Positions 1-10,716 are shown, counted from the first letter of the stretch. The stretch is 64,000 nt of DNA from Nemophila menziesii (GCA_029959085.1 JARWIR010000005.1:6140501-6204500), one strand, 5' to 3'. Numbers and translations: made by a program. The notes: generated by a model not told the origin, from the sequence alone.

Positions 1-129
1 CGGAAGAGCATCGAATGGCCGGAGTGGAGGTGGTGTTGGTGACCTCGCCGGAGATGGTTCACGGTGGCGGCTGGAGGAGGCTCCGGTGGGGGCTTTCTTC
101 TTGTTAGCAGCGGTTTTGGTTCGAACCAT
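1..129 (-). CDS. N-terminal fragment of env-position ORF (cut by window edge)
   Basis: The first 43 codons of the same ORF that is complete at 4320-5558; the start codon lies at 129. The visible part is the basic, Ser/Pro-rich N-terminus. It is cut only by the window border, not by a mutation that can be seen. Confidence 0.75.
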   Translation of the reverse strand, partial: MVRTKTAANKKKAPTGASSSRHREPSPARSPTPPPLRPFDALP

Positions 130-777
130 GGTGGAAGATGAGATGGGTAATGAAGGATAGAGAAGAAGGAGTGATTTAAGGGGTGAAGAAGGGAGTTTTG
201 GTGGTGGAGACGGAGTGAGGGTGGCCGGAAATCGCCAAGGAGGAGGAGAGGAGGTGTTCTAATGAAGGAATGAAGAGAAAGGAATGAAAAACGGACTATA
301 AAATCTGTCAAAACCCTTACCTGCGGTGTACCGCGGGAATCGTCCGGTGCACCGCAAGAGGGTTCGGTTTGGACACAAACAATGAGATTTTTGATTCTTT
401 TAAAAACACCCGAAACACATTCGAAACTTCCCCAAATGATTCGGAATGGTATAAAATAATTTTGAACATCTTTGTTTTGAAAAGAGAAGCCAAGGAGAAC
501 CTAAAAACTCATACAACAGTTAATTTCACAAAAGTCCCTAAGTTATCTAAAAGTGCAAAAAGACCCAATGCAAGAACAAAGCAACATTTAAGCATGTAAA
601 AAGTTAAGAACCAAAAGATAGTAGCACAAGTTGATAAATCACATAAAACACAAAATAAAACATAAACATAAAAACAAGAGAGGAAAGAATTTCACCGTAT
701 TTTCCTTTTATGAGGTTTGAACGTCCTTTTGCATAAAATTCCATTTTCTTGACGCTCAACACCTTCAATACATATTA
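130..777. other. Non-coding spacer between gag and second ORF
   Basis: About 650 bp without credible coding on the element strand. Protease, integrase and reverse transcriptase would normally sit here and are missing. Near 322-356 it carries two GCGGTRYACCGC-type palindromes like those in the LTR. The same spacer is repeated at 5559-6206. Confidence 0.7.
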
Positions 778-1830
778 CTATGGTAACCGAGGTGGAATGG
801 ATCCGGAAATGTTGTTAGCATTTGTCACGATCCATATTGGTTTTTCCCATGAAGGTATCAAAGATCCACTATTAAGTTGTTCATGGTAATGGCACGTAGA
901 AGCATGATGACCGGGTTTACCACAATAGTTGCACGAACTTCTTTTTCGAATAGAGTTACCATGTAAAGGTTTTGAACAAGAAGTTTCCACATTCTTTCCA
1001 ATATCCAAATTATCACTTAAATGTAATTTTTCTTTGAAAAAGCCATTTGGATCAAAAGGAGTGATATTTGAAAAAGGATGATTTTTTAAAGTATCAAGAG
1101 CAAGGGAAAAAGCTTCATCCAATTTTCTAAAACCTTCTATATTTTTCTTCATAGGATGTTTCCATTTATTTAAAGAAAAAATGTTTTCAAAACAAGGGTT
1201 TTTAGTATTGCCAAGAATATCATCCAAGGTAATACAACATTTAAAACAATTCTTTAGCTCAATTTTACCCTTTTTCAACATAAGATTATTCAAATGGATT
1301 TGAGAATCAAGAATTTTGAGAAGGGATGAAATTTGCCTAATATCACAATAATTATAAGGAAGAGATAAAGAGTTAGGATAAAGTGCTACCTCATGATTTG
1401 GTTTAAAATCGTTATGAGATTCATCATGAATTGAGACTTCTTCTTCTTCGTCATTTTCGACAATTCCATATAAAAACTCCAAACGATTCCAAAGCTCTTT
1501 TGCGGATTTACAATCTAACATTTGTGAGAAAATTTCTTCGGAAATTCCACGAATGAGAGTGTACATTGGTTTTGCATTTTGAGTGAGCTTAGCCTTTTCC
1601 TCAATGGTAAGTTCATCAAAATCTTTTTCTTCTTGATTTAGCTTAAGAACTCCCGCTTCATTTAACTCCTCTTTATAAGGGACAAATGGACCTTCCTTTA
1701 CGATTCTCCATTGATCGGGATCTTCGGCTTTTATAAATTCCTCCATTTTTGTTCTCCAAGCAAAATAGTAAGTTCCTACAAAAAGTGGAGGTCGAGTAGA
1801 AGACGAACTTTCCAAAAGATTAAATTCCAT
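778..1830 (-). CDS. gag: Copia-type Gag (left unit)
   Basis: Capsid/nucleocapsid protein of a copia-superfamily retrotransposon, 350 aa from the ATG at 1830; the open frame continues upstream to 1863 only through non-ATG codons. The N-terminus (residues about 15-50, with WRTKMEEFI) resembles the plant DUF4219/gag leader, and a UBN2-like capsid segment follows (LWNRLEFLYG). A CCHC zinc knuckle, CX2CX4HX4C, lies at about residues 300-313 and should bind nucleic acid during packaging. The frame stops 37 codons after the knuckle and does not continue into protease. The protein is identical to the copy at 6207-7259, so both copies are young or recently homogenised. Confidence 0.85.
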   Translation of the reverse strand: MEFNLLESSSSTRPPLFVGTYYFAWRTKMEEFIKAEDPDQWRIVKEGPFVPYKEELNEAGVLKLNQEEKDFDELTIEEKAKLTQNAKPMYTLIRGISEEIFSQMLDCKSAKELWNRLEFLYGIVENDEEEEVSIHDESHNDFKPNHEVALYPNSLSLPYNYCDIRQISSLLKILDSQIHLNNLMLKKGKIELKNCFKCCITLDDILGNTKNPCFENIFSLNKWKHPMKKNIEGFRKLDEAFSLALDTLKNHPFSNITPFDPNGFFKEKLHLSDNLDIGKNVETSCSKPLHGNSIRKRSSCNYCGKPGHHASTCHYHEQLNSGSLIPSWEKPIWIVTNANNISGSIPPRLP

Positions 1831-1872
1831 ATCGTATACTCTACTAACGATTAAGCTATTCACGTAGAGTTA

Positions 1873-1885
1873 GGCTCTGATACCA
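1873..1885 (-). promoter_or_regulatory. Primer binding site (initiator Met-tRNA)
   Basis: On the minus strand the sequence TGGTATCAGAGCC lies 2 nt after the LTR end. It matches the 3' end of plant initiator methionine tRNA, the usual primer for copia elements. It fixes the element orientation and shows that the LTR at 1888-3273 also serves as the 5' LTR of the left unit. Confidence 0.9.
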
Positions 1886-1887
1886 AT

Positions 1888-3273
1888 TGAAAGTCCTAGA
1901 GGGGGGATGAATAGGATTACAAATAAGATTAATGCCTAATTAAAAAATCTTTTGGACAATTATAAGTTTAAGAGAAAACTTCTAAGTCAACTAGTTAAAT
2001 CAAACTCTTATAGGATCATGCAAAGGTAAGATAGAGTTTTGATATAAAAGTATAACAAGTAAATCGTCAAACCAATATCTTAAAAACTACTCTAGGAGAC
2101 TATATGTTAGATATCCTAGATAAACAATATCATATAACTCATGCTAGCATATTATCAAACATATAGAGTGCGGAAAGTAAATAGAGTAGGGATAGAAAGA
2201 TACACACGGTTTATAGTGGTTCGGTTTCCCTACATCCACTACCTAAGGAAGCCTCCTTAGGATTTCAATCTTTTCACTAAGCTTCCGTGCCTCTCTTAAC
2301 CGGGTCGAGAACACAATAACCTTTACAAACTCTTCGATAACACGAAGGACAAACCACTTGTGTAATCACAACACAAGGACACCAAGTATACTCCCTATAC
2401 TTGAATTCTCTCTTAATCTATCTATTACAAGACCTAGACTTAAGAGGATAGCAACAAAGTGTTTAAAGGTTTGCTAATAAAAGCTTGTAACTAAAACTCC
2501 TAAAAGAGTGGATATGACTATAAGCTTGTTTACTCCTCTTGAGTGGATAGAACCTTGTGGCTTAATTGATTAACTCCTTGAAAGGATTTATAAGCTCACT
2601 AAGATTGAATTTGACTATGTATAGCACTTGACACCTTCTTGAATGATAGCAATTAAGCCCCTTAATGTTTGTAATTAGTTGGTGTAGTTGTAGCCTTCAA
2701 AGAGCTTCAATTTATAGTAGAAAATGGCTTCCAACGGTCATAAGACTTGGGTCCAACGGATCTATTAATCTCCCAACGGATATATTCCTTATGACTTGTC
2801 TTTTGTGCATAAAACCCTTTTGTGCGGTGTACCGCGGATATAGTCTGGTGCACCGCAGAGCAGTTCGACTTAACTTTGAGCTTACTGTTCGGACTAATCA
2901 ATGTACCGCAACCCTGGTCCGTAAGCTTGGTCCGGTACACCGCAGCGGTGTACCGCGCCAAGTAACTTTGAAGGATAATGACTTGGATTAATAAAACTTC
3001 TTCACGAAAGTTGTTGGAAACATTATTCTGAGAATCTTTGAAGTTGAACACTGAAGCTAATTCTCAATATACATAAAGATAAGGTTAAAAGCATTTGTAT
3101 GAGAATTAGTTTCTTAAGATAAAACACTAAAGATGAACAACATGATAAAGAAAGAGCTTTTTGATGAGTAATGAGTGCACTATAGAATGTTAAGAACAAT
3201 AGAAATAAGCACACTAAACATAAGAGGATTTGTCACATTGAAACAACCTATTAAGGGAGGCTATATGCCAACA
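1888..3273 (-). repeat. LTR shared by two tandem units (1386 bp)
   Basis: Reads TGTTGG...TTTCA on the minus strand. A polypurine tract abuts its right side, making it the 3' LTR of the right unit, and a primer binding site abuts its left side, making it the 5' LTR of the left unit. It matches 7317-8702 with five visible transitions. Open frames inside it (2665-2991, 2707-3051) are not considered genes. Confidence 0.9.
2933..2955. repeat. Near-perfect palindrome in LTR
   Basis: Two 11-bp arms (CGGTACACCGC and its complement) separated by one base. Further GCGGTGTACCGC and GGTGCACCGC motifs lie at 2824-2835 and about 2847-2857. The second LTR has the same structure at 8362-8384 with one C-to-T change in the left arm. 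Such palindromic LTR motifs are known in Sireviruses and may be cis-regulatory. Confidence 0.7.
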
Positions 3274-4319
3274 ATCTCCCCCTTTTTGATGATGACAAAT
3301 CCTTCACTAAAACACCTTAGGAATGATATGAAAGTTTAAGCATTAAAGAAATAAAGCTCCCCCTCACAAAAAGCATAAGTTTTTAGATGCATTTGTGAGT
3401 GTTTAAAACGTGCAAGTTTTGAAGGTTTTAGTGCACATTATATTTCTCCCCCTTTGTCTTCATCAAAAAGACGGGGTAAAAACAACTAAGAATAGAAGAG
3501 CAAGATCTCGAGTGAATAGATTTTAAACAATGATTTAGAGAGTGTGCAAGAGTTTTAGTATAAAAATGATTTTTTAGAAAAAGATGCACAAAGATAGATA
3601 GAGTAAGGCAAGAGCTAAGGATAGAGATTTTTACCAACTCCTTGATCGATAGAATTTGATTTCATATGCTTTCTAATGACACAAACGATTAGTTGCAAAA
3701 TATGAAATAAATGATTTGTCTAAGCATTTGAGTCTTTAAAATATGATTTAGCAAAGACTCCCCCTTACAAAATGCATATAGTTTGTTTCAATTTTGTAAA
3801 CGTTTGATTGACAATTTTCCCTAATAAGAACACTTGAAATCATTTTGAAGAAATTTAGGGGTAAAACTGTAATTTGTTGAAAAGCAAGGGGTCAAGATGT
3901 ATTTTTCAAAATTTTGGGGACTAAACGCAATTTTGAAAAATCTTTTGGGGACCGAAATGCAAATTTCAAACTTTTTAGGAACAAGGCTAAAAGGAACAAA
4001 CTATAGGGACTAAGGAGCAATATCAAGAATTAGATGAAGAAGTACCTATAACATCAAAGAACATGTTAGCAACATAAAAACCAAATCAAAAGATGATAAG
4101 CAACTAACAATCACGATAAGAACAAAACTAGTTTAATCAATTATCCAAATAAAACATTTAGCATCCTAACATAAAAACCAAATAAACCAAAGTAGCAATA
4201 TCCTAGATGTCCAAAACACGGACCCACAAATACTTAAAAAGCATAAACACACCACAAACTAAAAAACAACCACATAAGCATAAAGACCCATAAACCACCA
4301 AGAAAGATAAAAAGAAGAA
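3274..4319 (-). promoter_or_regulatory. 3' internal non-coding region with multiplied polypurine tracts
   Basis: The tract directly beside the 3' LTR, minus-strand AAAAAGGGGGAGAT at 3274-3287, is the expected plus-strand DNA primer. Similar purine runs on the minus strand occur at about 3356-3367, 3442-3457 and 3758-3769. The rest shows no coding potential. Confidence 0.75.
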
Positions 4320-5558
4320 TTAACGAGTATCACGAGGAGAGCGGCTCCTAGACCTTCTTCCATTTCCAATATCATCACGAATACAAGAGACATCATTTTT
4401 CATACAAGAAAGCTCATTCGCAAGATGCCCTATTTTATCTTCCAAAACCCCAAATTTCCTTTCAATTTTGTCTTCCAAAGCCACAATTTTACTTCCTATA
4501 TAATCCATGAAACGAGACATAGCGCTTTCAAAACCGGATGGATTAGGAGGGTTTATATTGGTGGGTTGGCTTGTAGTGGGCTCATTTGGAATAGGATTTT
4601 GTTGGGCCGGGTTCTCTAATAATTGAAGAGTTTCAAGCTCCGGACCATCGGTTCTACTTTTAGCTTCAAGGATGTGATTACGAATAGTAGCATCCGAAAT
4701 ACGATTAATAACGGAGACCGAAACATAGGTGTTGTTATAAATGACAAATTTCATTCTAAGAATCGTGAGATAATCGAAACTCCATGACTTATTGATTGGT
4801 TTCACATTTGTCCCTCCAAAAGAAATATCATTAGCTTCAAAGACTTTGGAAAGAAAAATACCGTAAGGGACTTTATCCCGAGAGGCTCTAGCATGATTCA
4901 TCCATTTGAACATTATAGCAATAATGTTAATCGGTTGTTTGGTGAAGATCAAATATAAAAGATAAGCTTCATAGGGGATAAGTTTTGCATCATGCTTATC
5001 TTTCGGAATCACGGCCGAGATAAGAAACTTGTGAGCCACAATGAATTCCGGATCGAAGTTACGAATATTCCAATTTCCATCGGGAACAACCATTCTTCCA
5101 TTAACAAACTCATTAACCTCATTTTGAGCAATTATATCAATATTAGAGTTATCCCAACCACTAGACCAAAACCCGCTAAAACCATCCGAAGGAATGTGAA
5201 ATTGAGTACACAAAGTAGTAGACTTTAAACGTAAAACGGTACCCGAAACAGTTGACTTAATTGAAGAAGTAGCATGATTATATTCAAAATTAGTATAAAA
5301 TTCTTCGATTAACCCGATTGCCAAATGACTACCCGAAAAAGCAAATATTTTATGACATTTTTGAAATGAAAGAAGATCAAATAGAGAGTTTTCACCGGAG
5401 GGAAAGGCCGAAGCACTCATTGTTCTACCCGGAAGAGCATCGAATGGCCGGAGTGGAGGTGGTGTTGGTGACCTCGCCGGAGATGGTTCACGGTGGCGGC
5501 TGGAGGAGGCTCCGGTGGGGGCTTTCTTCTTGTTAGCAGCGGTTTTGGTTCGAACCAT
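4320..5558 (-). CDS. Env-position ORF with plant-transposon-protein-like domain
   Basis: A 412-aa protein starting at the ATG at 5558, lying between gag and the 3' LTR where Sireviruses carry an env-like or additional ORF. Residues 1-45 are basic and rich in Ser and Pro. Residues about 55-300 resemble the putative plant transposon protein domain found in several plant LTR retrotransposons. A Pro/Asn-rich linker follows. Residues about 350-395 contain heptad-like ALEDKIERKFGVLEDKI, a probable coiled coil, and the C-terminus is an RS-rich tail. I see no signal peptide or clear membrane segment, so a membrane-fusion role is not supported by the sequence. The function is unknown. The frame is intact. 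Confidence 0.72.
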   Translation of the reverse strand: MVRTKTAANKKKAPTGASSSRHREPSPARSPTPPPLRPFDALPGRTMSASAFPSGENSLFDLLSFQKCHKIFAFSGSHLAIGLIEEFYTNFEYNHATSSIKSTVSGTVLRLKSTTLCTQFHIPSDGFSGFWSSGWDNSNIDIIAQNEVNEFVNGRMVVPDGNWNIRNFDPEFIVAHKFLISAVIPKDKHDAKLIPYEAYLLYLIFTKQPINIIAIMFKWMNHARASRDKVPYGIFLSKVFEANDISFGGTNVKPINKSWSFDYLTILRMKFVIYNNTYVSVSVINRISDATIRNHILEAKSRTDGPELETLQLLENPAQQNPIPNEPTTSQPTNINPPNPSGFESAMSRFMDYIGSKIVALEDKIERKFGVLEDKIGHLANELSCMKNDVSCIRDDIGNGRRSRSRSPRDTR

Positions 5559-6206
5559 GGTGGAAGATGAGATGGGTAATGAAGGATAGAGAAGAAGGAG
5601 TGATTTAAGGGGTGAAGAAGGGAGTTTTGGTGGTGGAGACGGAGTGAGGGTGGCCGGAAATCGCCAAGGAGGAGGAGAGGAGGTGTTCTAATGAAGGAAT
5701 GAAGAGAAAGGAATGAAAAACGGACTATAAAATCTGTCAAAACCCTTACCTGCGGTGTACCGCGGGAATCGTCCGGTGCACCGCAAGAGGGTTCGGTTTG
5801 GACACAAACAATGAGATTTTTGATTCTTTTAAAAACACCCGAAACACATTCGAAACTTCCCCAAATGATTCGGAATGGTATAAAATAATTTTGAACATCT
5901 TTGTTTTGAAAAGAGAAGCCAAGGAGAACCTAAAAACTCATACAACAGTTAATTTCACAAAAGTCCCTAAGTTATCTAAAAGTGCAAAAAGACCCAATGC
6001 AAGAACAAAGCAACATTTAAGCATGTAAAAAGTTAAGAACCAAAAGATAGTAGCACAAGTTGATAAATCACATAAAACACAAAATAAAACATAAACATAA
6101 AAACAAGAGAGGAAAGAATTTCACCGTATTTTCCTTTTATGAGGTTTGAACGTCCTTTTGCATAAAATTCCATTTTCTTGACGCTCAACACCTTCAATAC
6201 ATATTA
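5559..6206. other. Non-coding spacer replacing pol
   Basis: Copy of 130-777. It carries palindromic motifs at about 5751-5785 and no recognisable protease, integrase or RT remnant, so pol was removed cleanly rather than decayed in place. Confidence 0.65.
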
Positions 6207-7259
6207 CTATGGTAACCGAGGTGGAATGGATCCGGAAATGTTGTTAGCATTTGTCACGATCCATATTGGTTTTTCCCATGAAGGTATCAAAGATCCACTA
6301 TTAAGTTGTTCATGGTAATGGCACGTAGAAGCATGATGACCGGGTTTACCACAATAGTTGCACGAACTTCTTTTTCGAATAGAGTTACCATGTAAAGGTT
6401 TTGAACAAGAAGTTTCCACATTCTTTCCAATATCCAAATTATCACTTAAATGTAATTTTTCTTTGAAAAAGCCATTTGGATCAAAAGGAGTGATATTTGA
6501 AAAAGGATGATTTTTTAAAGTATCAAGAGCAAGGGAAAAAGCTTCATCCAATTTTCTAAAACCTTCTATATTTTTCTTCATAGGATGTTTCCATTTATTT
6601 AAAGAAAAAATGTTTTCAAAACAAGGGTTTTTAGTATTGCCAAGAATATCATCCAAGGTAATACAACATTTAAAACAATTCTTTAGCTCAATTTTACCCT
6701 TTTTCAACATAAGATTATTCAAATGGATTTGAGAATCAAGAATTTTGAGAAGGGATGAAATTTGCCTAATATCACAATAATTATAAGGAAGAGATAAAGA
6801 GTTAGGATAAAGTGCTACCTCATGATTTGGTTTAAAATCGTTATGAGATTCATCATGAATTGAGACTTCTTCTTCTTCGTCATTTTCGACAATTCCATAT
6901 AAAAACTCCAAACGATTCCAAAGCTCTTTTGCGGATTTACAATCTAACATTTGTGAGAAAATTTCTTCGGAAATTCCACGAATGAGAGTGTACATTGGTT
7001 TTGCATTTTGAGTGAGCTTAGCCTTTTCCTCAATGGTAAGTTCATCAAAATCTTTTTCTTCTTGATTTAGCTTAAGAACTCCCGCTTCATTTAACTCCTC
7101 TTTATAAGGGACAAATGGACCTTCCTTTACGATTCTCCATTGATCGGGATCTTCGGCTTTTATAAATTCCTCCATTTTTGTTCTCCAAGCAAAATAGTAA
7201 GTTCCTACAAAAAGTGGAGGTCGAGTAGAAGACGAACTTTCCAAAAGATTAAATTCCAT
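6207..7259 (-). CDS. gag: Copia-type Gag (complete unit)
   Basis: A 350-aa Gag starting at the ATG at 7259, identical in protein sequence to 778-1830. It has the leader and UBN2-like capsid segments and one CCHC knuckle near the C-terminus. It starts about 40 bp after the primer binding site, leaving almost no 5' leader. Keeping an open gag without pol suggests the protein, or its RNA signals, are maintained for trans-mobilisation or that the copies are very young; the sequence alone cannot tell which. Confidence 0.86.
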   Translation of the reverse strand: MEFNLLESSSSTRPPLFVGTYYFAWRTKMEEFIKAEDPDQWRIVKEGPFVPYKEELNEAGVLKLNQEEKDFDELTIEEKAKLTQNAKPMYTLIRGISEEIFSQMLDCKSAKELWNRLEFLYGIVENDEEEEVSIHDESHNDFKPNHEVALYPNSLSLPYNYCDIRQISSLLKILDSQIHLNNLMLKKGKIELKNCFKCCITLDDILGNTKNPCFENIFSLNKWKHPMKKNIEGFRKLDEAFSLALDTLKNHPFSNITPFDPNGFFKEKLHLSDNLDIGKNVETSCSKPLHGNSIRKRSSCNYCGKPGHHASTCHYHEQLNSGSLIPSWEKPIWIVTNANNISGSIPPRLP

Positions 7260-7301
7260 ATCGTATACTCTACTAACGATTAAGCTATTCACGTAGAGTT
7301 A

Positions 7302-7314
7302 GGCTCTGATACCA
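7302..7314 (-). promoter_or_regulatory. Primer binding site (initiator Met-tRNA)
   Basis: Same TGGTATCAGAGCC motif as at 1873-1885, two bases from the end of the 5' LTR of the complete unit. Confidence 0.9.
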
Positions 7315-7316
7315 AT

Positions 7317-8702
7317 TGAAAGTCCTAGAGGGGGGATGAATAGGATTACAAATAAGATTAATGCCTAATTAAAAAATCTTTTGGACAATTATAAGTTTAA
7401 GAGAAAACTTCTAAGTCAACTAGTTAAATCAAACTCTTATAGGATCATGCAAAGGTAAGATAGAGTTTTGATATAAAAGTATAACAAGTAAATCGTCAAA
7501 CCAATATCTTAAAAACTACTCTAGGAGACTATATGTTAGATATCCTAGATAAACAATATCATATAACTCATGCTAGCATATTATCAAACATATAGAGTGC
7601 GGAAAGTAAATAGAGTAGGGATAGAAAGATACACACGGTTTATAGTGGTTCGGTTTCCCTACATCCACTACCTAAGGAAGCCTCCTTAGGATTTCAATCT
7701 TTTCACTAAGCTTCCGTGCCTCTCTTAACCGGGTCGAGAACACAATAACCTTTACAAACTCTTCGATAACACGAAGGACAAACCACTTGTGTAATCACAA
7801 CACAAGGACACCAAGTATACTCCCTATACTTGAATTCTCTCTTAATCTATCTATTACAAGACCTAGACTTAAGAGGATAGCAACAAAGTGTTTAAAGGTT
7901 TGCTAATAAAAGCTTGTAACTAAAACTCCTAAAAGAGTGGATATGACTATAAGCTTGTTTACTCCTCTTGAGTGGATAGAACCTTGTGGCTTAATTGATT
8001 AACTCCTTGAAAGGATTTATAAGCTCACTAAGATTGAATTTGACTATGTATAGCACTTGACACCTTCTTGAATGATAGCAATTAAGCCCCTTAATGTTTG
8101 TAATTAGTTGGTGTAGTTGTAGCCTTCAAAGAGCTTCAATTTATAGTAGAAAATGGCTTCCAACGGTCATAAGACTTGGGTCCAACGGATCTATTAATCT
8201 CCCAACGGATATATTCCTTATGACTTGTCTTTTGTGCATAAAACCCTTTTGTGCGGTGTACCGCGGATATGGTCCGGTGCACCGCAGAGCAGTTCGACTT
8301 AACTTTGAGCTTACTGTTCGGACTAATCAATGTACCGCAACCCTGGTCCGTAAGCTTGGTCCGGTATACCGCAGCGGTGTACCGCGCCAAGTAACTTTGA
8401 AGGATAATGACTTGGATTAATAAAACTTCTTCACGAAAGTTGTTGGAAACATTATTCTGAGAATCTTTGAAGTTGAACACTGAAGCTAATTCTCAATATA
8501 CATAAAGATAAGGTTAAAAGCATTTGTATGAGAATTAGTTTCTTAAGATAAAACACTAAAGATGAACAACATGATAAAGAAAGAGCTTTTTGATGAGTAA
8601 TGAGTGCACTATAGAATGTTAAGAACAATAGAAATAAGCACACTAAACATAAGAGGATTTGTCACATTAAAACAACCTATTAAGAGAGGCTATATGCCAA
8701 CA
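7317..8702 (-). repeat. 5' LTR of complete unit (1386 bp)
   Basis: TGTTGG...TTTCA on the minus strand. Homology to the other LTR stops sharply at 8702/3273, after which 8703 onward is unrelated flanking DNA. It should contain the element promoter. Confidence 0.9.
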
Positions 8703-9226
8703 CACCATCATCACATCAACATCAAATATAAAAGCTCGAACCATAAAGCTTTGCACCAAAGCCACGAACTCCAATGTAATGGCTGAATTTTAAGCTTTGA
8801 GCAAGGAGATACATTCCAAAAATCTCGCACCATAAACACGTACTCTAATGTAATATAGAGTTATTTATGGCTACCGGCGAGATCTGCAAACAAACTGGAT
8901 ACTTTGAAGCTTACAAAACATAAAGAGAAATGGGGAAGGTTCGCAGTTTATTTACATCTCTCATTGACGACAAAAGAGGATTGGCGTTGATGATGCATGT
9001 GTCGTCATTAATTAGAGTAATATTTAATTTTTTAAAATAATTTACTTTAAGTGACGACATGGGTCAATGTCTATGATGTATGTTTTTTTTTTATACGGAA
9101 CAACGTTAGCTTGTCATCAACGAGCACTAGTTAGACGCTAATGAACGCCTAATAACTACACTATAAAATCATGGCGTTGCTATTCTTTGCGTCACTGATA
9201 CACAAAAACATAATTGTGATACTATG
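8703..9226. other. Intergenic flank of the retrotransposon array
   Basis: No gene seen. The first 200 bp contain degenerate AAGCTTTG-like words similar in style to 21650-22000; 8960-9130 has GACGAC/CGTC words that recall subterminal repeats of DNA transposons, but no terminus could be defined. Confidence 0.4.
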
Positions 9227-10396
9227 GGGAGTGCATTCAATTAGCAGTTAGTAATATTTTTTTTGTATTTCAAAAATATAGAATATTCAATTAGGATTTT
9301 ATAAACTTTTTTCGAACTTATAGTATATTCTACTAGACTTTTCAAAATCCTTTAAAATAAAAAGATAGTCAAAAATTTATAAACTTTCAAAGTTATTGAA
9401 TTATGTTAGATTTCAAAGTCTAAATATGTATAAAAAAAAAAATTAAAATTACTACATAGAAGAATAGATTGCACAACTCAATCGTACAATAGAGAAAAAA
9501 AATCATCATCAATATCCAACCTGAAAGGAATAAATGGTGAAAGTGATATACCAAACACAATCCAAGACATGCCAATCTTTTCCGATTCGTAAAAACTTAA
9601 AACCTTGCTAACCTGCTATAAAGATTGATAAAAATGCTCTATCTATAATTAAGTAGTTATTTCCTTTTTATTCAGTAAATAAATTTACAATTTTAATAAT
9701 AACTAATCTTCGACCGAAGAAGAAATACTGCTCAACCGGAGTTTAGTTACTGCGCATAGAAGATCTTGACCTGCTGTACAGGAAAAAAAAAAGTGCTCTG
9801 TCCTCGACCGAAATGATGCTTCGAAATATTAATGACAAAATGGTTTGGCTAACCACCTTTCCTACTCGACCGAAATAATGATCTAAGGACTCCCGAATTG
9901 CTTTTGTCCAAACTCATATGTGTTTCACTGCAACCTACTCCAATCATGCCTTAGCTGCTTTTACAAGAAATTCTTTCATCACTTGAGTCATCTTCATTAT
10001 CATGTTCTCTCCTTTATGAGCTTGTCAAGTAAAGGAGATTTTTCTATTTGTTCCTTACTTAAATCTACACATGTATTGGTAATAAGAATTATTATTTGAA
10101 AAAAAATCGAATTGAATATGAATAATTACTGATAAAAGTATTTTGAAAAAATTAAAATATAGAGAAAAAAAATTAAAATATGTATAATTATTAAATTTAA
10201 AATCTATCAAAATCCTAATATAAAACATATGAGTATCAGTCAAAATCTATTTTGAAATAAAAAAATCCATTATACTTTATAAAAATGAGTCAAAAACTAT
10301 ATTTTTTTTTTTTGTCATAAGAGTCAAAACCTATATAAAATTACAGAATCTGTAAAATTTTAACGAAGTCTTTTAAAATTTGTATTGAATACACCT
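9227..10396. mobile_element. Possible non-autonomous DNA transposon with weak terminal inverted repeats
   Basis: The right end reads TGTATTGAATACACC (10382-10396) and the left end GGAGTGCATTCAATTAG (from about 9228), which pair imperfectly as inverted repeats. The interior is AT-rich and non-coding, with repeated CTCGACCGAA words at about 9805-9870. No target duplication was confirmed. Confidence 0.28.
10303..10320 (-). mobile_element. Minimal LINE scar (poly-A plus a few 3' bases)
   Basis: On the minus strand the insert reads TTATGAC followed by A residues. It is flanked by GAGTCAAAAACTATAT (10287-10302) and GAGTCAAAACCTATAT (10321-10336), a 16-bp direct repeat with one mismatch. This is what remains when target-primed reverse transcription stops almost at once. 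Confidence 0.65.
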
Positions 10397-10716
10397 TATA
10401 TTTATGTTTCATTCTTTTTTCTTTTCAAACAAATTCATGTCTCATTCAAAAGAAGGCCATATTGGCCGTCTGTCCCCTTCAATTTGGCCCCAACCATGGA
10501 ATTATGCTAGATGGACGGTCATGAGGTGGACCAAAGTTGATACAACTTGTAATTAAAATATCTTAAGATTATGTATCTGATAATCATTTTAGTTTGAATA
10601 ATCTTTTTATTTTTATAATCTGGAGATAATAACTTTTTTAATAGATCTAAGTAATAATAATATTACTTAAATAAAGAACAACATTTGTCACTAATTATAT
10701 ATAAGTTTGTTAAATC
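10397..10716. other. AT-rich intergenic DNA
   Basis: No gene, RNA or clear element end seen before the LINE target duplication at 10717. Confidence 0.5.

Larger units (their letters stand above)
1..1887 (-). mobile_element. Partial internal region of left Sirevirus-like unit
   Basis: This stretch repeats 5430-7316 at a constant offset of 5429 bp with almost no change. On the minus strand it reads from the shared LTR through a primer binding site and gag, then a spacer and the first codons of a second ORF, where the window ends. It is therefore the 5' part of a second copy of the element that lies complete at 1888-8702. Its own 3' LTR must lie outside the window. Confidence 0.88.
1888..8702 (-). 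mobile_element. Complete non-autonomous Sirevirus-like LTR retrotransposon
   Basis: Read on the minus strand: 5' LTR 8702-7317, primer binding site 7314-7302, gag, spacer, second ORF, multiple polypurine tracts, 3' LTR 3273-1888. The internal region is about 4.04 kb. No protease, integrase, RT or RNase H is present, so replication must depend on an autonomous relative. Multiplied polypurine tracts and palindrome-rich LTRs are known Sirevirus traits. By eye the LTRs differ at only five positions, all transitions, which implies recent insertion. The left neighbour uses the same LTR, so the array probably arose by unequal LTR recombination. Confidence 0.85.

Noticed and set aside
2665..3051. Open frames on both strands inside the LTR (also at 8094-8480)
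   Set aside because: They overlap each other and the palindromes, are repeated only because the LTR is repeated, and show no protein features.
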